This document shows positions 7,805-16,187 of a stretch of 60,079 bases of DNA, in pieces. Each line of letters opens with the position of its first letter. The first letter of the stretch is position 1. The notes under the pieces are model-generated. The model searched no databases. It saw only the letters and a list, made by a program, of their open reading frames with translations, and was not told where the DNA came from. The stretch is from Bacillota bacterium (GTDB lineage: Bacteria > Bacillota > Clostridia > Acetivibrionales > Acetivibrionaceae). Location of the stretch: positions 1 to 60,079 of the forward strand of contig JAEZUI010000143.1 of the NCBI GenBank assembly GCA_023421115.1, given 5' to 3'. The translations under genes were made by a program, and so were the position numbers.

Positions 7805-8985
7805 ATATAATAATGGCGGGAATTGATTATCATAATGCTGAACTTGATTGCCGTGAAAAGTTCAGTTTCACTAAAAGTAAAGTTAGAGGGATAGTAAGAA
7901 ATATATATAAAAATAACGGCTTAGGAGTAGTTTTGCTATGCACTTGCAACAGGACTGAAATATATTTATCTTATAACAATAAGGACAAAGACATTGATCC
8001 GGTTACACTTTTGTGTGAATATGCAGCAGTTAATGCCGATACATATAGACAGTTTTTTTCCCTTAAAGAAAACAGGGAAGTAGTAAAACACTTGATGGAA
8101 GTGGCGTCCGGCCTGCAATCAATGATATATGGCGAAGACCAGATCATTTCACAGGTAAAAGACGCTGTTAAGGTTTCTAATGAAGAAGAAGTGAGTAATC
8201 CAATACTAAATACATTATTCAGGTATGCAATAACCTGTGCAAAAAAGGTTAAAGCCAGTGTTTCTTTACGAACAGTCTGCCCGTCGGTTGCAAACAAAGC
8301 TGTAGAACTGTTAGAAGACAGCATTAAAGAAAAGTCTCAGTTTAGCGTTCTTGTAATTGGCAATGGCGAGGTTGGAAGAAGTGTCTGTAACCAATTGATA
8401 CTATCTAAATGTAAGGTCTATATGACCTTAAGAAGCTGTAACCATGGAGAAACTATTGTGCCCTGTGGCTGTATACCGGTTGATTACAATTTGCGTCAAG
8501 AATATTTTGGACAGGTTGACGCCGTAATTAGTGCCACTTTAAGTCCACATCATACAATAAGCTATCAGATGTTAGCAGAATGCGTGAATAAGCCTAAATA
8601 CCTTATTGATTTGGCAGTTCCAAGGGACATTGATCCTGCTACAGCTACCATCGAAGGAATACAGTATTACAACATTGATACCCTTGGAAAATGTGCCTTG
8701 AAGGATAATAGTAAAGAAATTGAAATTGTAAACAGCATTATTGAGGAGCAAATGGAGAAATGTTATGAATGGTTTGTTATACATAAATACGCCGAAGATA
8801 TAACATGTGTTAAAGATTTAACTATTAAAAAAGTGACAGAAAACATGCAAAAAGACTTAACTGAAGAACAAAAGATAGAAAAAGCCATATCCAAAACCAT
8901 TGATTATATTATGTACTCCATAAAGGATGATATATCAAAGGAAATGTTTTTAAAGATAAAAGAAGGAATTGAGGCAAAGAGATAA
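7801..8985 (+). CDS. hemA: HemA, glutamyl-tRNA reductase
   Basis: 394 residues. It reduces glutamyl-tRNA to glutamate-1-semialdehyde, the committed C5-pathway step. The catalytic Cys49 lies in LLCTCNRTEIY, GLQSMIYGEDQI follows near residue 108, and a Rossmann motif VLVIGNGEVGRSV near residue 183 binds NADPH. TTG 7801 is chosen because GGAGG at 7788-7792 lies eight bases upstream. GTG 7786 would add five residues but precedes that site. The start matches the usual family N-terminus. Its position among cbi genes suggests that 5-aminolevulinate is made here mainly for corrinoids. Confidence 0.93.
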   Translation: MNIIMAGIDYHNAELDCREKFSFTKSKVRGIVRNIYKNNGLGVVLLCTCNRTEIYLSYNNKDKDIDPVTLLCEYAAVNADTYRQFFSLKENREVVKHLMEVASGLQSMIYGEDQIISQVKDAVKVSNEEEVSNPILNTLFRYAITCAKKVKASVSLRTVCPSVANKAVELLEDSIKEKSQFSVLVIGNGEVGRSVCNQLILSKCKVYMTLRSCNHGETIVPCGCIPVDYNLRQEYFGQVDAVISATLSPHHTISYQMLAECVNKPKYLIDLAVPRDIDPATATIEGIQYYNIDTLGKCALKDNSKEIEIVNSIIEEQMEKCYEWFVIHKYAEDITCVKDLTIKKVTENMQKDLTEEQKIEKAISKTIDYIMYSIKDDISKEMFLKIKEGIEAKR

Positions 8986-8986
8986 T

Positions 8987-9721
8987 ATGATTTATATAAT
9001 AGGTTTAGGACCAGGAGAACAAAGCCAAATTACTCAAAAAGCAATAACTGCTCTAAAAGCCTGCGATGTTATTGCCGGATACAATGTCTATATAAATTTG
9101 ATTAAGGATATTATAGAGGGCAAAGAAATAATAAAGACACCTATGAAGCAAGAGGTGGAACGTTGCAAATTAGCTGCAAGGGCTGCCTCAGAGGGTAAAA
9201 ACGTTGCAATGGTATCAAGTGGTGATGCCGGTATTTACGGTATGGCAGGACTCATGTATGAGGTTTGCTTTGAACTCAATATAGATGTAGATATTGAAGT
9301 CATTGCAGGAATTACTGCGGCAAGTTCTGCAGCTGCTGTATTAGGAGCACCATTAACCCACGATTTTGCAACAATTTCTCTTAGTAATTTGCTTACAACC
9401 TGGGAGGATATTGAAAAGAGATTGGACTTAGCGTCAAAGGCAGGCTTTGTGATTGCGATTTATAACCCTGTGAGTAAAAAAAGAGCGGATTTTTTAACAA
9501 GAGCTTGTGAAATACTTTTAAAAAACCTGGACGAAAATACTATGTGTGGCTATGTTAGGAATATCGGAAGAGAAGGTCAGGAACATAGGATATTAAGTTT
9601 AAAAGAGCTGAAGGCTTGTGAAGTAGACATGTTCACAACGGTAATTGTTGGCAATAAAAACACAAAATCAATATTGAATAAATTAGTTACACCAAGAGGC
9701 TACAAAAATGTAGGTGAATAA
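8987..9721 (+). CDS. cbiH: CbiH, cobalt-precorrin-3 C17-methyltransferase
   Basis: 244 residues from ATG 8987, one base after the hemA stop. TTG 8969 would give six extra residues within hemA. The enzyme methylates C17 and contracts the ring. Visible family segments are IYIIGLGPGEQSQITQKA at the start, VIAGYNVYINLI, SSGDAGIYGMAGL and AGITAASSAAAVLGAPLTHD. In the C-terminal half, FVIAIYNPVSKKR is also CbiH-like. About 230 bases of repeat copy B and leader separate it from cbiJ. Confidence 0.94.
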   Translation: MIYIIGLGPGEQSQITQKAITALKACDVIAGYNVYINLIKDIIEGKEIIKTPMKQEVERCKLAARAASEGKNVAMVSSGDAGIYGMAGLMYEVCFELNIDVDIEVIAGITAASSAAAVLGAPLTHDFATISLSNLLTTWEDIEKRLDLASKAGFVIAIYNPVSKKRADFLTRACEILLKNLDENTMCGYVRNIGREGQEHRILSLKELKACEVDMFTTVIVGNKNTKSILNKLVTPRGYKNVGE

Positions 9722-9726
9722 GATAA

Positions 9727-9881
9727 GGTGATTGCAAAAAAACAACTGTTCAATTGCCGTTTTAAAAATTTGATTTACATTTTTTGCTCTGCAAAATATT
9801 GTTCTTCTGTTTGAAAGCTTCAAAGCTTTCATGATGGGCTTTGCGACCTTAAAATTGTACAGATTATTTTTTGAAATGGCT
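9727..9881 (+). repeat. Dispersed MITE-like repeat, copy B (most complete)
   Basis: Runs from GGTGATTGCAAAAAAACAAC through ATTGCCGTTTTAAAAATTTG, TTTACATTTTTTG, a palindromic core GAAAGCTTCAAAGCTTTC and TGATGGGCTTTGCGAC, to the end TTTTTTGAAATGGC. The ATTGCCGTTTTAAAAA block near 9757 and the terminal TTTTTTGAAATGGC are imperfect inverted repeats. It sits inside the transcribed gap between cbiH and cbiJ, so it would be part of the operon mRNA. Confidence 0.82.
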
Positions 9882-9954
9882 TAATTTTAAAAAGACTTTA
9901 CAATTTCCCTTTTTATAAATTTGATAGAAATTTTGCCTAATAGGATGTGATGTT

Positions 9955-11172
9955 ATGAAGAAAGTAATTGTTTTTGCAGGAACCAACGAAGGACGTAAAA
10001 TTTGTGAATTTTTAGCAGCCAATAAAATAGCAGTTACTGCCTGCGTAGCTACTGAATATGGTTCCTTAGTCATGCCGGCATCGGAATATATAAAGGTTTT
10101 AGAAGGCAGACTTTCAATAGCAGAAATGCAGCAAGTAATTCAAGCTTTTGATATTGTTATAGATGCAACACATCCCTATGCAAAACTTGTTTCAGAAAAT
10201 ATAAAACTTGCAATTGAGAACCTGAAAAAAGAATATATCAGGATTATCCGGCCCGAGATCAATTATGAAAATGTTATAAAGGTGGCTGATATTAATGAAG
10301 CTTGTGAATATTTAAATAAGACCGAGGGAAATGTTTTGATTACGACAGGCAGTAAGGAATTAGAGCCGTACAAATCGGTTAGTAGGTATCAAGAACGTCT
10401 CTTTTTCAGGTTTTTACCTACAATAGAGGCTTTAAACGAGTGCAAGAGGCTAGAAATTAAGCCTTCAAATATAATCTGCATGCAAGGGCCTTTTGGCGTA
10501 GACATAAATAAAGCCATGCTAAAGCAAATTGATGGAAGATATTTAGTTACAAAGGAGGCAGGTCAATCGGGAGGATTTTTGGAAAAGCTGGAGGCAGCAA
10601 AGCAACAAGACGTAAAAGTTATTCTGATTGGCAGGCCATTAAAAGAAGAAGGTCTGGATATCGAGAGGGCATGTTTAAAGCTCAAGGAAATGTTTGATAT
10701 TAGTGAAGAACGCTTCTCTCATTTCCCGCTTTTTATAGATATAAGGTGCAAAAAGGTTGTTGTTATTGGTGGTGGAAAAGTTGCTTCAAGGCGCGTTGAA
10801 ACACTTGTAAGGTTTGGAGCTAAAGTGACAGTAATTGCCCCACAAATAAGTAACCAACTAAGTATGCTCTATGAGCAAGACAAGATAAGTATCATTAAAA
10901 GGGAATATCAAAGAAGTGATATTGATAAAGCATATATGGTAATTATTGCAACTAATAGTAAAGCTGTTAATGAGATTGCAGCGAAAGATGCAAAAGGATT
11001 AAACATTCTTACCAATACAGCAGATAGCAAAGAAAACTGTGATTTTTTCTTTCCCGCCGTATTTTCCGATGAGCATATAGTTGGTGGGATTGTTTCAAAT
11101 AGTGGCAGTAACCATAAGCTTGTAAAAGAAAAGGCAGCAGGCATAAGAGCGTTTTTGAAAAAGGGGATATAA
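9955..11172 (+). CDS. cbiJ: CbiJ (cobalt-precorrin-6A reductase) fused to precorrin-2 dehydrogenase
   Basis: 405 residues, two enzymes in one chain. Residues 1 to about 245 are CbiJ/CobK: VIVFAGTNEGRKICEFLA at the start, DATHPYAKLVSENI near residue 69, LITTGSKELEPY near residue 128 and ITKEAG-like VTKEAGQSGG near residue 198. From about 255 the chain reads FPLFIDIRCKKVVVIGGGK, the start of the siroheme-synthase-type dehydrogenase, with the NAD motif GGGKVASRR near residue 270 and HKLVKEKAAGIRAFLKK at the end. The C-terminal part would oxidise precorrin-2 to sirohydrochlorin, the substrate of CbiX. The N-terminal part reduces cobalt-precorrin-6A. The two steps are not adjacent in the pathway. 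No chelatase domain is attached. Confidence 0.88.
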   Translation: MKKVIVFAGTNEGRKICEFLAANKIAVTACVATEYGSLVMPASEYIKVLEGRLSIAEMQQVIQAFDIVIDATHPYAKLVSENIKLAIENLKKEYIRIIRPEINYENVIKVADINEACEYLNKTEGNVLITTGSKELEPYKSVSRYQERLFFRFLPTIEALNECKRLEIKPSNIICMQGPFGVDINKAMLKQIDGRYLVTKEAGQSGGFLEKLEAAKQQDVKVILIGRPLKEEGLDIERACLKLKEMFDISEERFSHFPLFIDIRCKKVVVIGGGKVASRRVETLVRFGAKVTVIAPQISNQLSMLYEQDKISIIKREYQRSDIDKAYMVIIATNSKAVNEIAAKDAKGLNILTNTADSKENCDFFFPAVFSDEHIVGGIVSNSGSNHKLVKEKAAGIRAFLKKGI

Positions 11173-11176
11173 AGGC

Positions 11177-12049
11177 ATGAAAATAATACGAGTGGGCAGC
11201 AGGGACAGTAAATTGGCAATCATCCAGACAAAACTTGTTATGGATGCAATAGAAAGATTTGATAAAAATATAAAAACCGAGCTTATAACCATGAAAACCA
11301 CAGGGGATATTATATTAGACAAAAGTCTTGACAAGATAGGCGGCAAGGGGCTTTTTGTAAAAGAACTGGACGAGGCTCTGCTAAATAATATGGTGGACAT
11401 CACGGTACATAGCTATAAGGATATGCCCATGGAGATAAATGCTGATCTTCCCATAGCAGCAGTATCAGAAAGAGAAGATGCACGGGACGTTCTTATATTG
11501 CCAAAAACTAAAATAGATGAGACAAAGCCCATAGGTTGCTCAAGCAAAAGAAGAGTTCTTCAATTATCCCAATTAGGATATGTTAATAATACTGCTCCAA
11601 TCCGGGGGAATGTTATTTCAAGACTCAGGAAACTCGATGAAGGTCAGTATAGTGCTCTTGTTTTAGCGGCGGCGGGCATTAAAAGACTTGGCCTTACAGA
11701 GCGTATTGATAAATTCTTTTCAACAGAAGAAATTATGCCGGCTGCATGTCAAGGTATTATTGCAGTTCAAGCTCGCAAAGGCGAAAAGGTTGATTACTTA
11801 AGAGGTTTTCACTGTGAAAAGGCAAAGCAAATAGCTGATGCAGAGAGAGCTTTTGTAGCAGCCCTAGATGGGGGGTGCTCATCACCTGTAGCTGCCTATG
11901 CTGTAATTGAGCAGGGAAAACTGGTTTTAAACGGTTTATATGTGGATGAGAAAAATGGAATTATGCGAAAAGGCTGCATGTCGGGAGAAATCAAAGACGC
12001 AAAAGAGATAGGCGCGGCATTGGCATATAAGCTTAAAGAGGAGGTGTAG
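11177..12049 (+). CDS. hemC: HemC, hydroxymethylbilane synthase (porphobilinogen deaminase)
   Basis: 290 residues. It polymerises four porphobilinogens into hydroxymethylbilane. Family segments are IRVGSRDSKLAIIQT at the start, GGKGLFVKELDEALL near residue 55, VHSYKDMPME near residue 76 and ALDGGCSSPVAAYA near residue 230, whose Cys anchors the dipyrromethane cofactor. It starts four bases after cbiJ with AAAGG upstream, and is followed after three bases by cobA-hemD. Confidence 0.95.
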   Translation: MKIIRVGSRDSKLAIIQTKLVMDAIERFDKNIKTELITMKTTGDIILDKSLDKIGGKGLFVKELDEALLNNMVDITVHSYKDMPMEINADLPIAAVSEREDARDVLILPKTKIDETKPIGCSSKRRVLQLSQLGYVNNTAPIRGNVISRLRKLDEGQYSALVLAAAGIKRLGLTERIDKFFSTEEIMPAACQGIIAVQARKGEKVDYLRGFHCEKAKQIADAERAFVAALDGGCSSPVAAYAVIEQGKLVLNGLYVDEKNGIMRKGCMSGEIKDAKEIGAALAYKLKEEV

Positions 12050-12052
12050 TTT

Positions 12053-13555
12053 ATGGCAAAGGGATTTGTTGCATTGGTTGGGGCTGGGCCCGGAGAAATA
12101 GGGCTCTTAACCATTAGAGGCAAAGAATTTATTGAAAAAGCAGATGTGGTTGTGTATGACAGGCTGGTATCACAGGTAATACTGGACTTAATTCCGGAGG
12201 GTGCCAAAAAGATTGATGTAGGAAAAGATTCCGGTAATCATAAAGTACCCCAAGAGGATATAAATAATATTTTGCTAAAGGAAGCACAAGCGGGCAATGT
12301 AGTAATAAGGCTTAAAGGGGGAGACCCCTTCCTATTTGGGCGAGGTGCAGAAGAATTGGAACTGCTTGTTGAAAACAGTATTCCTTTTGAAGTGGTGCCC
12401 GGAATAACCTCTGCTATATCTGTTCCGTCCTATGCAGGAATTCCGGTTACTCATAGAGATTATTGCAGCAGCGTTCATATAATTACCGGGCATCAGAAGA
12501 AAAATGAACCCCTAAGAATTAATTATAAGGAACTTTCTCAGATGGAGGGTACATTGGTGTTTTTAATGGGTGTAGCTTCTCTAAAAGAAATCATGCACGG
12601 TCTTATTGTGGCTAATATGGATAAAGCTACACCGGCAGCCATTATAGAGAAGGGTACTTGTCCAAATCAGCGTACAGTTATAGGAACAATTGAAAACCTT
12701 TATGAAAGATCCAGCACTAGCCAGATAAAATCACCTTCAATAATTGTAGTTGGCAAGGTATGTGAACTGGCAGGTAAATATGATTGGTTTACAAAGAGAT
12801 CTCTTTTCGGGAAGAAAATCCTTGTAACGAGGCCTAAAATTTCAGGGAACACTTTAAGTGTTAAGCTTAGAAACCTTGGTGCGAATGTTTATGACTATCC
12901 CTGTATAGAAATACAGGAAATCCCGGATAATGACAACTTGAGAAAGGAAATTGATCATGTAAAAGATTACAATTGGTTAGTGTTTACAAGTAAGAACGGT
13001 GTTAACATATTTTTTAATTATTTATTAATGCAAAAAAGGGATTTTCGGGTGCTTGGCAATATCAAAATTGCTGCAATTGGATCCCAAACGGCACAGACTT
13101 TAAAGGAGCGGGGGATAGTAGCAGATTTTATACCGGGTATTTTTGATGGCGAGCACTTGGCTAAAGGACTTGCAGAAAGAATAGGCGCAAATGAGAAAGT
13201 GCTACTTGTGAGAGCTTTAATGGGAACAGAAGAAATTCCAAATATATTGAGTGAAAGAGGCATTTCATTTACAGATGTCCCCATTTACAACACCTTACTT
13301 AAAAATGAGAAGGCACAGCACATAGAAAATTTAATTGAGCAAGATGAGGTTGATTTGATAACTTTTACTAGTGCATCAACGGTGGAAGGATTTATTAATT
13401 CAATGCCAAAGGTTGATTTATCGAAGGTAATGGGTATTTGTATAGGTGACAAAACTGCTTTAAGGGCAAAGCACTATGGTATAAATCATGTTATTTCTGA
13501 CGAGGCAACAATCGATAGTATGGTTGCTAAAATTCTGGAGGTATGTAATGAGTGA
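12053..13555 (+). CDS. cobA-hemD: CobA-HemD fusion: uroporphyrinogen III methyltransferase and synthase
   Basis: 500 residues. Residues 1 to about 245 are uroporphyrinogen III C2,C7-methyltransferase: VALVGAGPGEIGLLTIRG at the start, ADVVVYDRLVS, RLKGGDPFLFGRG near residue 87 and VVPGITSAISVPSYAGIPVTH in short blocks. Residues from about 255 (GKKILVTRPKISG) to the end are HemD, which cyclises hydroxymethylbilane to uroporphyrinogen III. HemD is recognised by WLVFTSKNGVNIF near residue 305 and TFTSASTVEGF near residue 440. The fusion is common in clostridia and channels uroporphyrinogen III directly to precorrin-2. A GAGGAGGTG site precedes ATG 12053. Confidence 0.94.
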   Translation: MAKGFVALVGAGPGEIGLLTIRGKEFIEKADVVVYDRLVSQVILDLIPEGAKKIDVGKDSGNHKVPQEDINNILLKEAQAGNVVIRLKGGDPFLFGRGAEELELLVENSIPFEVVPGITSAISVPSYAGIPVTHRDYCSSVHIITGHQKKNEPLRINYKELSQMEGTLVFLMGVASLKEIMHGLIVANMDKATPAAIIEKGTCPNQRTVIGTIENLYERSSTSQIKSPSIIVVGKVCELAGKYDWFTKRSLFGKKILVTRPKISGNTLSVKLRNLGANVYDYPCIEIQEIPDNDNLRKEIDHVKDYNWLVFTSKNGVNIFFNYLLMQKRDFRVLGNIKIAAIGSQTAQTLKERGIVADFIPGIFDGEHLAKGLAERIGANEKVLLVRALMGTEEIPNILSERGISFTDVPIYNTLLKNEKAQHIENLIEQDEVDLITFTSASTVEGFINSMPKVDLSKVMGICIGDKTALRAKHYGINHVISDEATIDSMVAKILEVCNE

Positions 13556-14528
13556 AATGAGACCGAGAAGGTTAAGAGAGAGTAAAGTTCTAAGGAATAT
13601 TACAAGAGAAACGAGAATTTCTTCAAGTTCCTTGGTTTTGCCAATATTCATAAAGGAAGGTAACAATATCAAAGAAGGTATTAAATCCATTGAAGGGCAT
13701 TATTACTACAGCCCCGACCAAGTACCTTATGTAATTGAAGACGCCTTAAGTCATGGAGTAAGCTCTGTGCTGCTATTTGGAATTCCTAAAGAAAAGGATG
13801 CGGAAGGTAGTGGTGCATATGCAAAAGATGGTGTTGTGCAGCAAGGGATTAAAGAGATTAAAGCACGCTTTCCCGAAATGATGGTTATTACGGATGTGTG
13901 TTTGTGTGAATATACCGAAAACGGGCATTGTGGGATGGTTAGCGGCAATAAGGTTTTAAACGATGAAACGCTGCCCTATTTGGCTAAAACAGCCCTTTCT
14001 CATATTATTGCCGGTGCTGATATGGTTGCACCCTCCGATATGATGGATTTTAGAGTACATGCAATACGGGAAGCCTTAGACCAAAACGGTTTTAGCGACA
14101 GACCCATAATGTCCTATGCGGTCAAATACGCCTCCTCCTACTATGGCCCTTTCAGGGAGGTTGTCGGTTCAGCACCTGCCTTTGGTGACAGGAAAACCTA
14201 CCAGATGGATTATCATAATGTGAGGGAAGCAGTAAAGGAAGCACTACTTGATGTAGAAGAAGGTTCAGATATATTAATGGTCAAACCGGCCTCCTCATAC
14301 CTTGACATCATTAAAGAGGTAAAAAACAAAACCAACATACCATTGGCGGCATATAGCGTAAGCGGCGAGTATGGAATGATTAAAGTAGCTGCAAAAGCCG
14401 GGTTGATAAATGAATATAGTGTAATGTGTGAAAGTGCAGTGGGTATTTACCGGGCTGGAGCAGATATATTGATAACTTATTATGCCAAGGAATTGTCCGA
14501 TGCGATAAAGAAGGGAGACATAGGCTAA
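13548..14528 (+). CDS. hemB: HemB, 5-aminolevulinate dehydratase (porphobilinogen synthase)
   Basis: 326 residues from ATG 13548, which has GGAGG six to ten bases upstream; the in-frame extension back to 13488 lies inside hemD and is not needed. It condenses two 5-aminolevulinates into porphobilinogen. The metal segment DVCLCEYTENGHCG keeps three Cys, pointing to a zinc-type enzyme. The two Schiff-base lysines are in YAVKYASSYYGPFR and LMVKPASSYLDII. It overlaps cobA-hemD by eight bases and hemL follows without a gap. Confidence 0.95.
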   Translation: MSEMRPRRLRESKVLRNITRETRISSSSLVLPIFIKEGNNIKEGIKSIEGHYYYSPDQVPYVIEDALSHGVSSVLLFGIPKEKDAEGSGAYAKDGVVQQGIKEIKARFPEMMVITDVCLCEYTENGHCGMVSGNKVLNDETLPYLAKTALSHIIAGADMVAPSDMMDFRVHAIREALDQNGFSDRPIMSYAVKYASSYYGPFREVVGSAPAFGDRKTYQMDYHNVREAVKEALLDVEEGSDILMVKPASSYLDIIKEVKNKTNIPLAAYSVSGEYGMIKVAAKAGLINEYSVMCESAVGIYRAGADILITYYAKELSDAIKKGDIG

Positions 14529-15809
14529 ATGGAGCTTGAATTTTTATACGAGAGAGCAAAAAAGGTAATGCCAGGTGGTGTCAATAGTCCTGTAAGAGCC
14601 TTTAAAGCAGTTGGAACCAAGCCTTTGTTTATACAAAAAGCAAATGGCTCAAAAATATATGATACTGATAATAATGAATATTTGGACTATGTTTGTTCAT
14701 GGGGGCCGATTATTTTAGGACACAATCATCCAAAAATTGTTGAGAGTATCACTGATATAATTAATAACGGACTAAGCTTTGGGGCACCCACTGAAAACGA
14801 AGTTTTGATGGCGGAATTAATCACCGGTATGGTTCCTGGTGTTGATATGGTAAGAATGGTCAACAGCGGGACAGAAGCCGTAATGAGTGCTATAAGATTG
14901 GCAAGGGGATATACGAAAAAAGATAAGATAATAAAATTTGAAGGCTGCTATCACGGGCATTACGACAGCATGCTGGTAAAAGCAGGCTCAGGTGCTTTGA
15001 CTTTTTCAGCTCCCGATAGTTTGGGTGTCACAGAAGGAACTGCTAAGGATACTTTGGTAGCGGTATATAATGATATAAGCAGTGTAGAAAAATTGTTTGC
15101 CGAGAATAAAGGCCAGATTGCAGCAGTAATTATTGAGCCTGTAGCTGCAAATATGGGAGTTGTACCTCCCCAAGAAGATTTTTTGGCAAAACTCAGGGAG
15201 CTGTGTGATAACTATAATTCCCTTTTAATATTTGATGAGGTAATTACCGGGTTCAGGCTGTGTATTGGCGGAGCACAGCAGTTCTACAATGTAAAGGCTG
15301 ATATAGTAACCTACGGAAAAATAATAGGCGGTGGAATGCCGGTTGGTGCCTATGGAGGTAGAAGAGAAATAATGGAGTACGTATCTCCTATAGGTAGTGT
15401 ATATCAAGCAGGTACCCTTTCAGGAAATCCGTTAGCTATGGCTGCAGGGCTTGCGCAACTTAGATTTCTAAATGAAAACAGAGAAATATATAAAAAAATT
15501 GATACTCAAGCAAAAAAATTGGAAGATGGTTTTAAAAGTATAGCTGAGGAACTTGAGTGTCCCCTTTGGGTCAACCGTGTCGGTTCTTTAGTGGGTGTGT
15601 TTTTCACAAAAGAAAATGTGGACAATTTTGAAAAGGCAAAAACGAGTAATACCAAACTTTATGCCATGTACTTCAACCATATGCTAAAGGAAGGTATTTA
15701 TCTTGCACCATCCCAGTTTGAAGCGATGTTTGTAAGCTATTCTCATACGGAAGAAGATATTAATAGAACGTTGAATTGTGCAAAGAAAGTTTTAGTTAAT
15801 CTAATATAG
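14529..15809 (+). CDS. hemL: HemL, glutamate-1-semialdehyde 2,1-aminomutase
   Basis: 426 residues, of normal family length. It converts the HemA product to 5-aminolevulinate using PLP/PMP. Visible blocks are KVMPGGVNSPVRAFKAVG at the start, RMVNSGTEAVMSAIRLARG near residue 115, FEGCYHGHYDSML, FDEVITGFR near residue 235 and VTYGKIIGGGMPVGAYGG, whose Lys binds PLP. Translation starts immediately after the hemB stop. Together with hemA, hemB, hemC and hemD it completes uroporphyrinogen III synthesis within the operon. Confidence 0.96.
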   Translation: MELEFLYERAKKVMPGGVNSPVRAFKAVGTKPLFIQKANGSKIYDTDNNEYLDYVCSWGPIILGHNHPKIVESITDIINNGLSFGAPTENEVLMAELITGMVPGVDMVRMVNSGTEAVMSAIRLARGYTKKDKIIKFEGCYHGHYDSMLVKAGSGALTFSAPDSLGVTEGTAKDTLVAVYNDISSVEKLFAENKGQIAAVIIEPVAANMGVVPPQEDFLAKLRELCDNYNSLLIFDEVITGFRLCIGGAQQFYNVKADIVTYGKIIGGGMPVGAYGGRREIMEYVSPIGSVYQAGTLSGNPLAMAAGLAQLRFLNENREIYKKIDTQAKKLEDGFKSIAEELECPLWVNRVGSLVGVFFTKENVDNFEKAKTSNTKLYAMYFNHMLKEGIYLAPSQFEAMFVSYSHTEEDINRTLNCAKKVLVNLI

Positions 15810-15824
15810 AGGAGTGTTTTTGAT

Positions 15825-16187
15825 ATGAAAGGAATTTTAATTTTAGCTCATGGAAGCAGGGAAAAAACAACGGAAAATACACTTGATGAAATAATTTCAA
15901 TGCTTAAGGCAGAACTCAAGGAGTGTATTATAGAGATCGCATTTCTACAATTTAGCGAAGTAAACTTAAGTAAAGGGTTGGACAAGTTAGTCCATAAGGG
16001 TGTAGATGACATTAAGGTAATACCATACTTTTTATTTGATGGGGTTCACATCCGCGAAGATATTCCAAAGGAAATTGAGGAGTATCTAAAAGATAAATCC
16101 CATATAAAAATCAGTATAGGAAAAACTCTTGGTGCCGATAAGAGATTGGCTGAAATACTTGTAGATAGAGTTAAGGAAGTAGTATGA
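15825..16187 (+). CDS. cbiX: CbiX, short-type sirohydrochlorin cobaltochelatase
   Basis: 120 residues, the half-size CbiX form that is expected to act as a homodimer. It inserts Co2+ into sirohydrochlorin. His9 in LILAHGSREKT and His75 in YFLFDGVHIREDIP are the two metal-handling histidines of the family. GAGGAG precedes ATG 15825 and the end overlaps cbiET by four bases. A role in making siroheme or coenzyme F430 instead is possible for short CbiX relatives. The context argues for cobalt. Confidence 0.9.
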   Translation: MKGILILAHGSREKTTENTLDEIISMLKAELKECIIEIAFLQFSEVNLSKGLDKLVHKGVDDIKVIPYFLFDGVHIREDIPKEIEEYLKDKSHIKISIGKTLGADKRLAEILVDRVKEVV

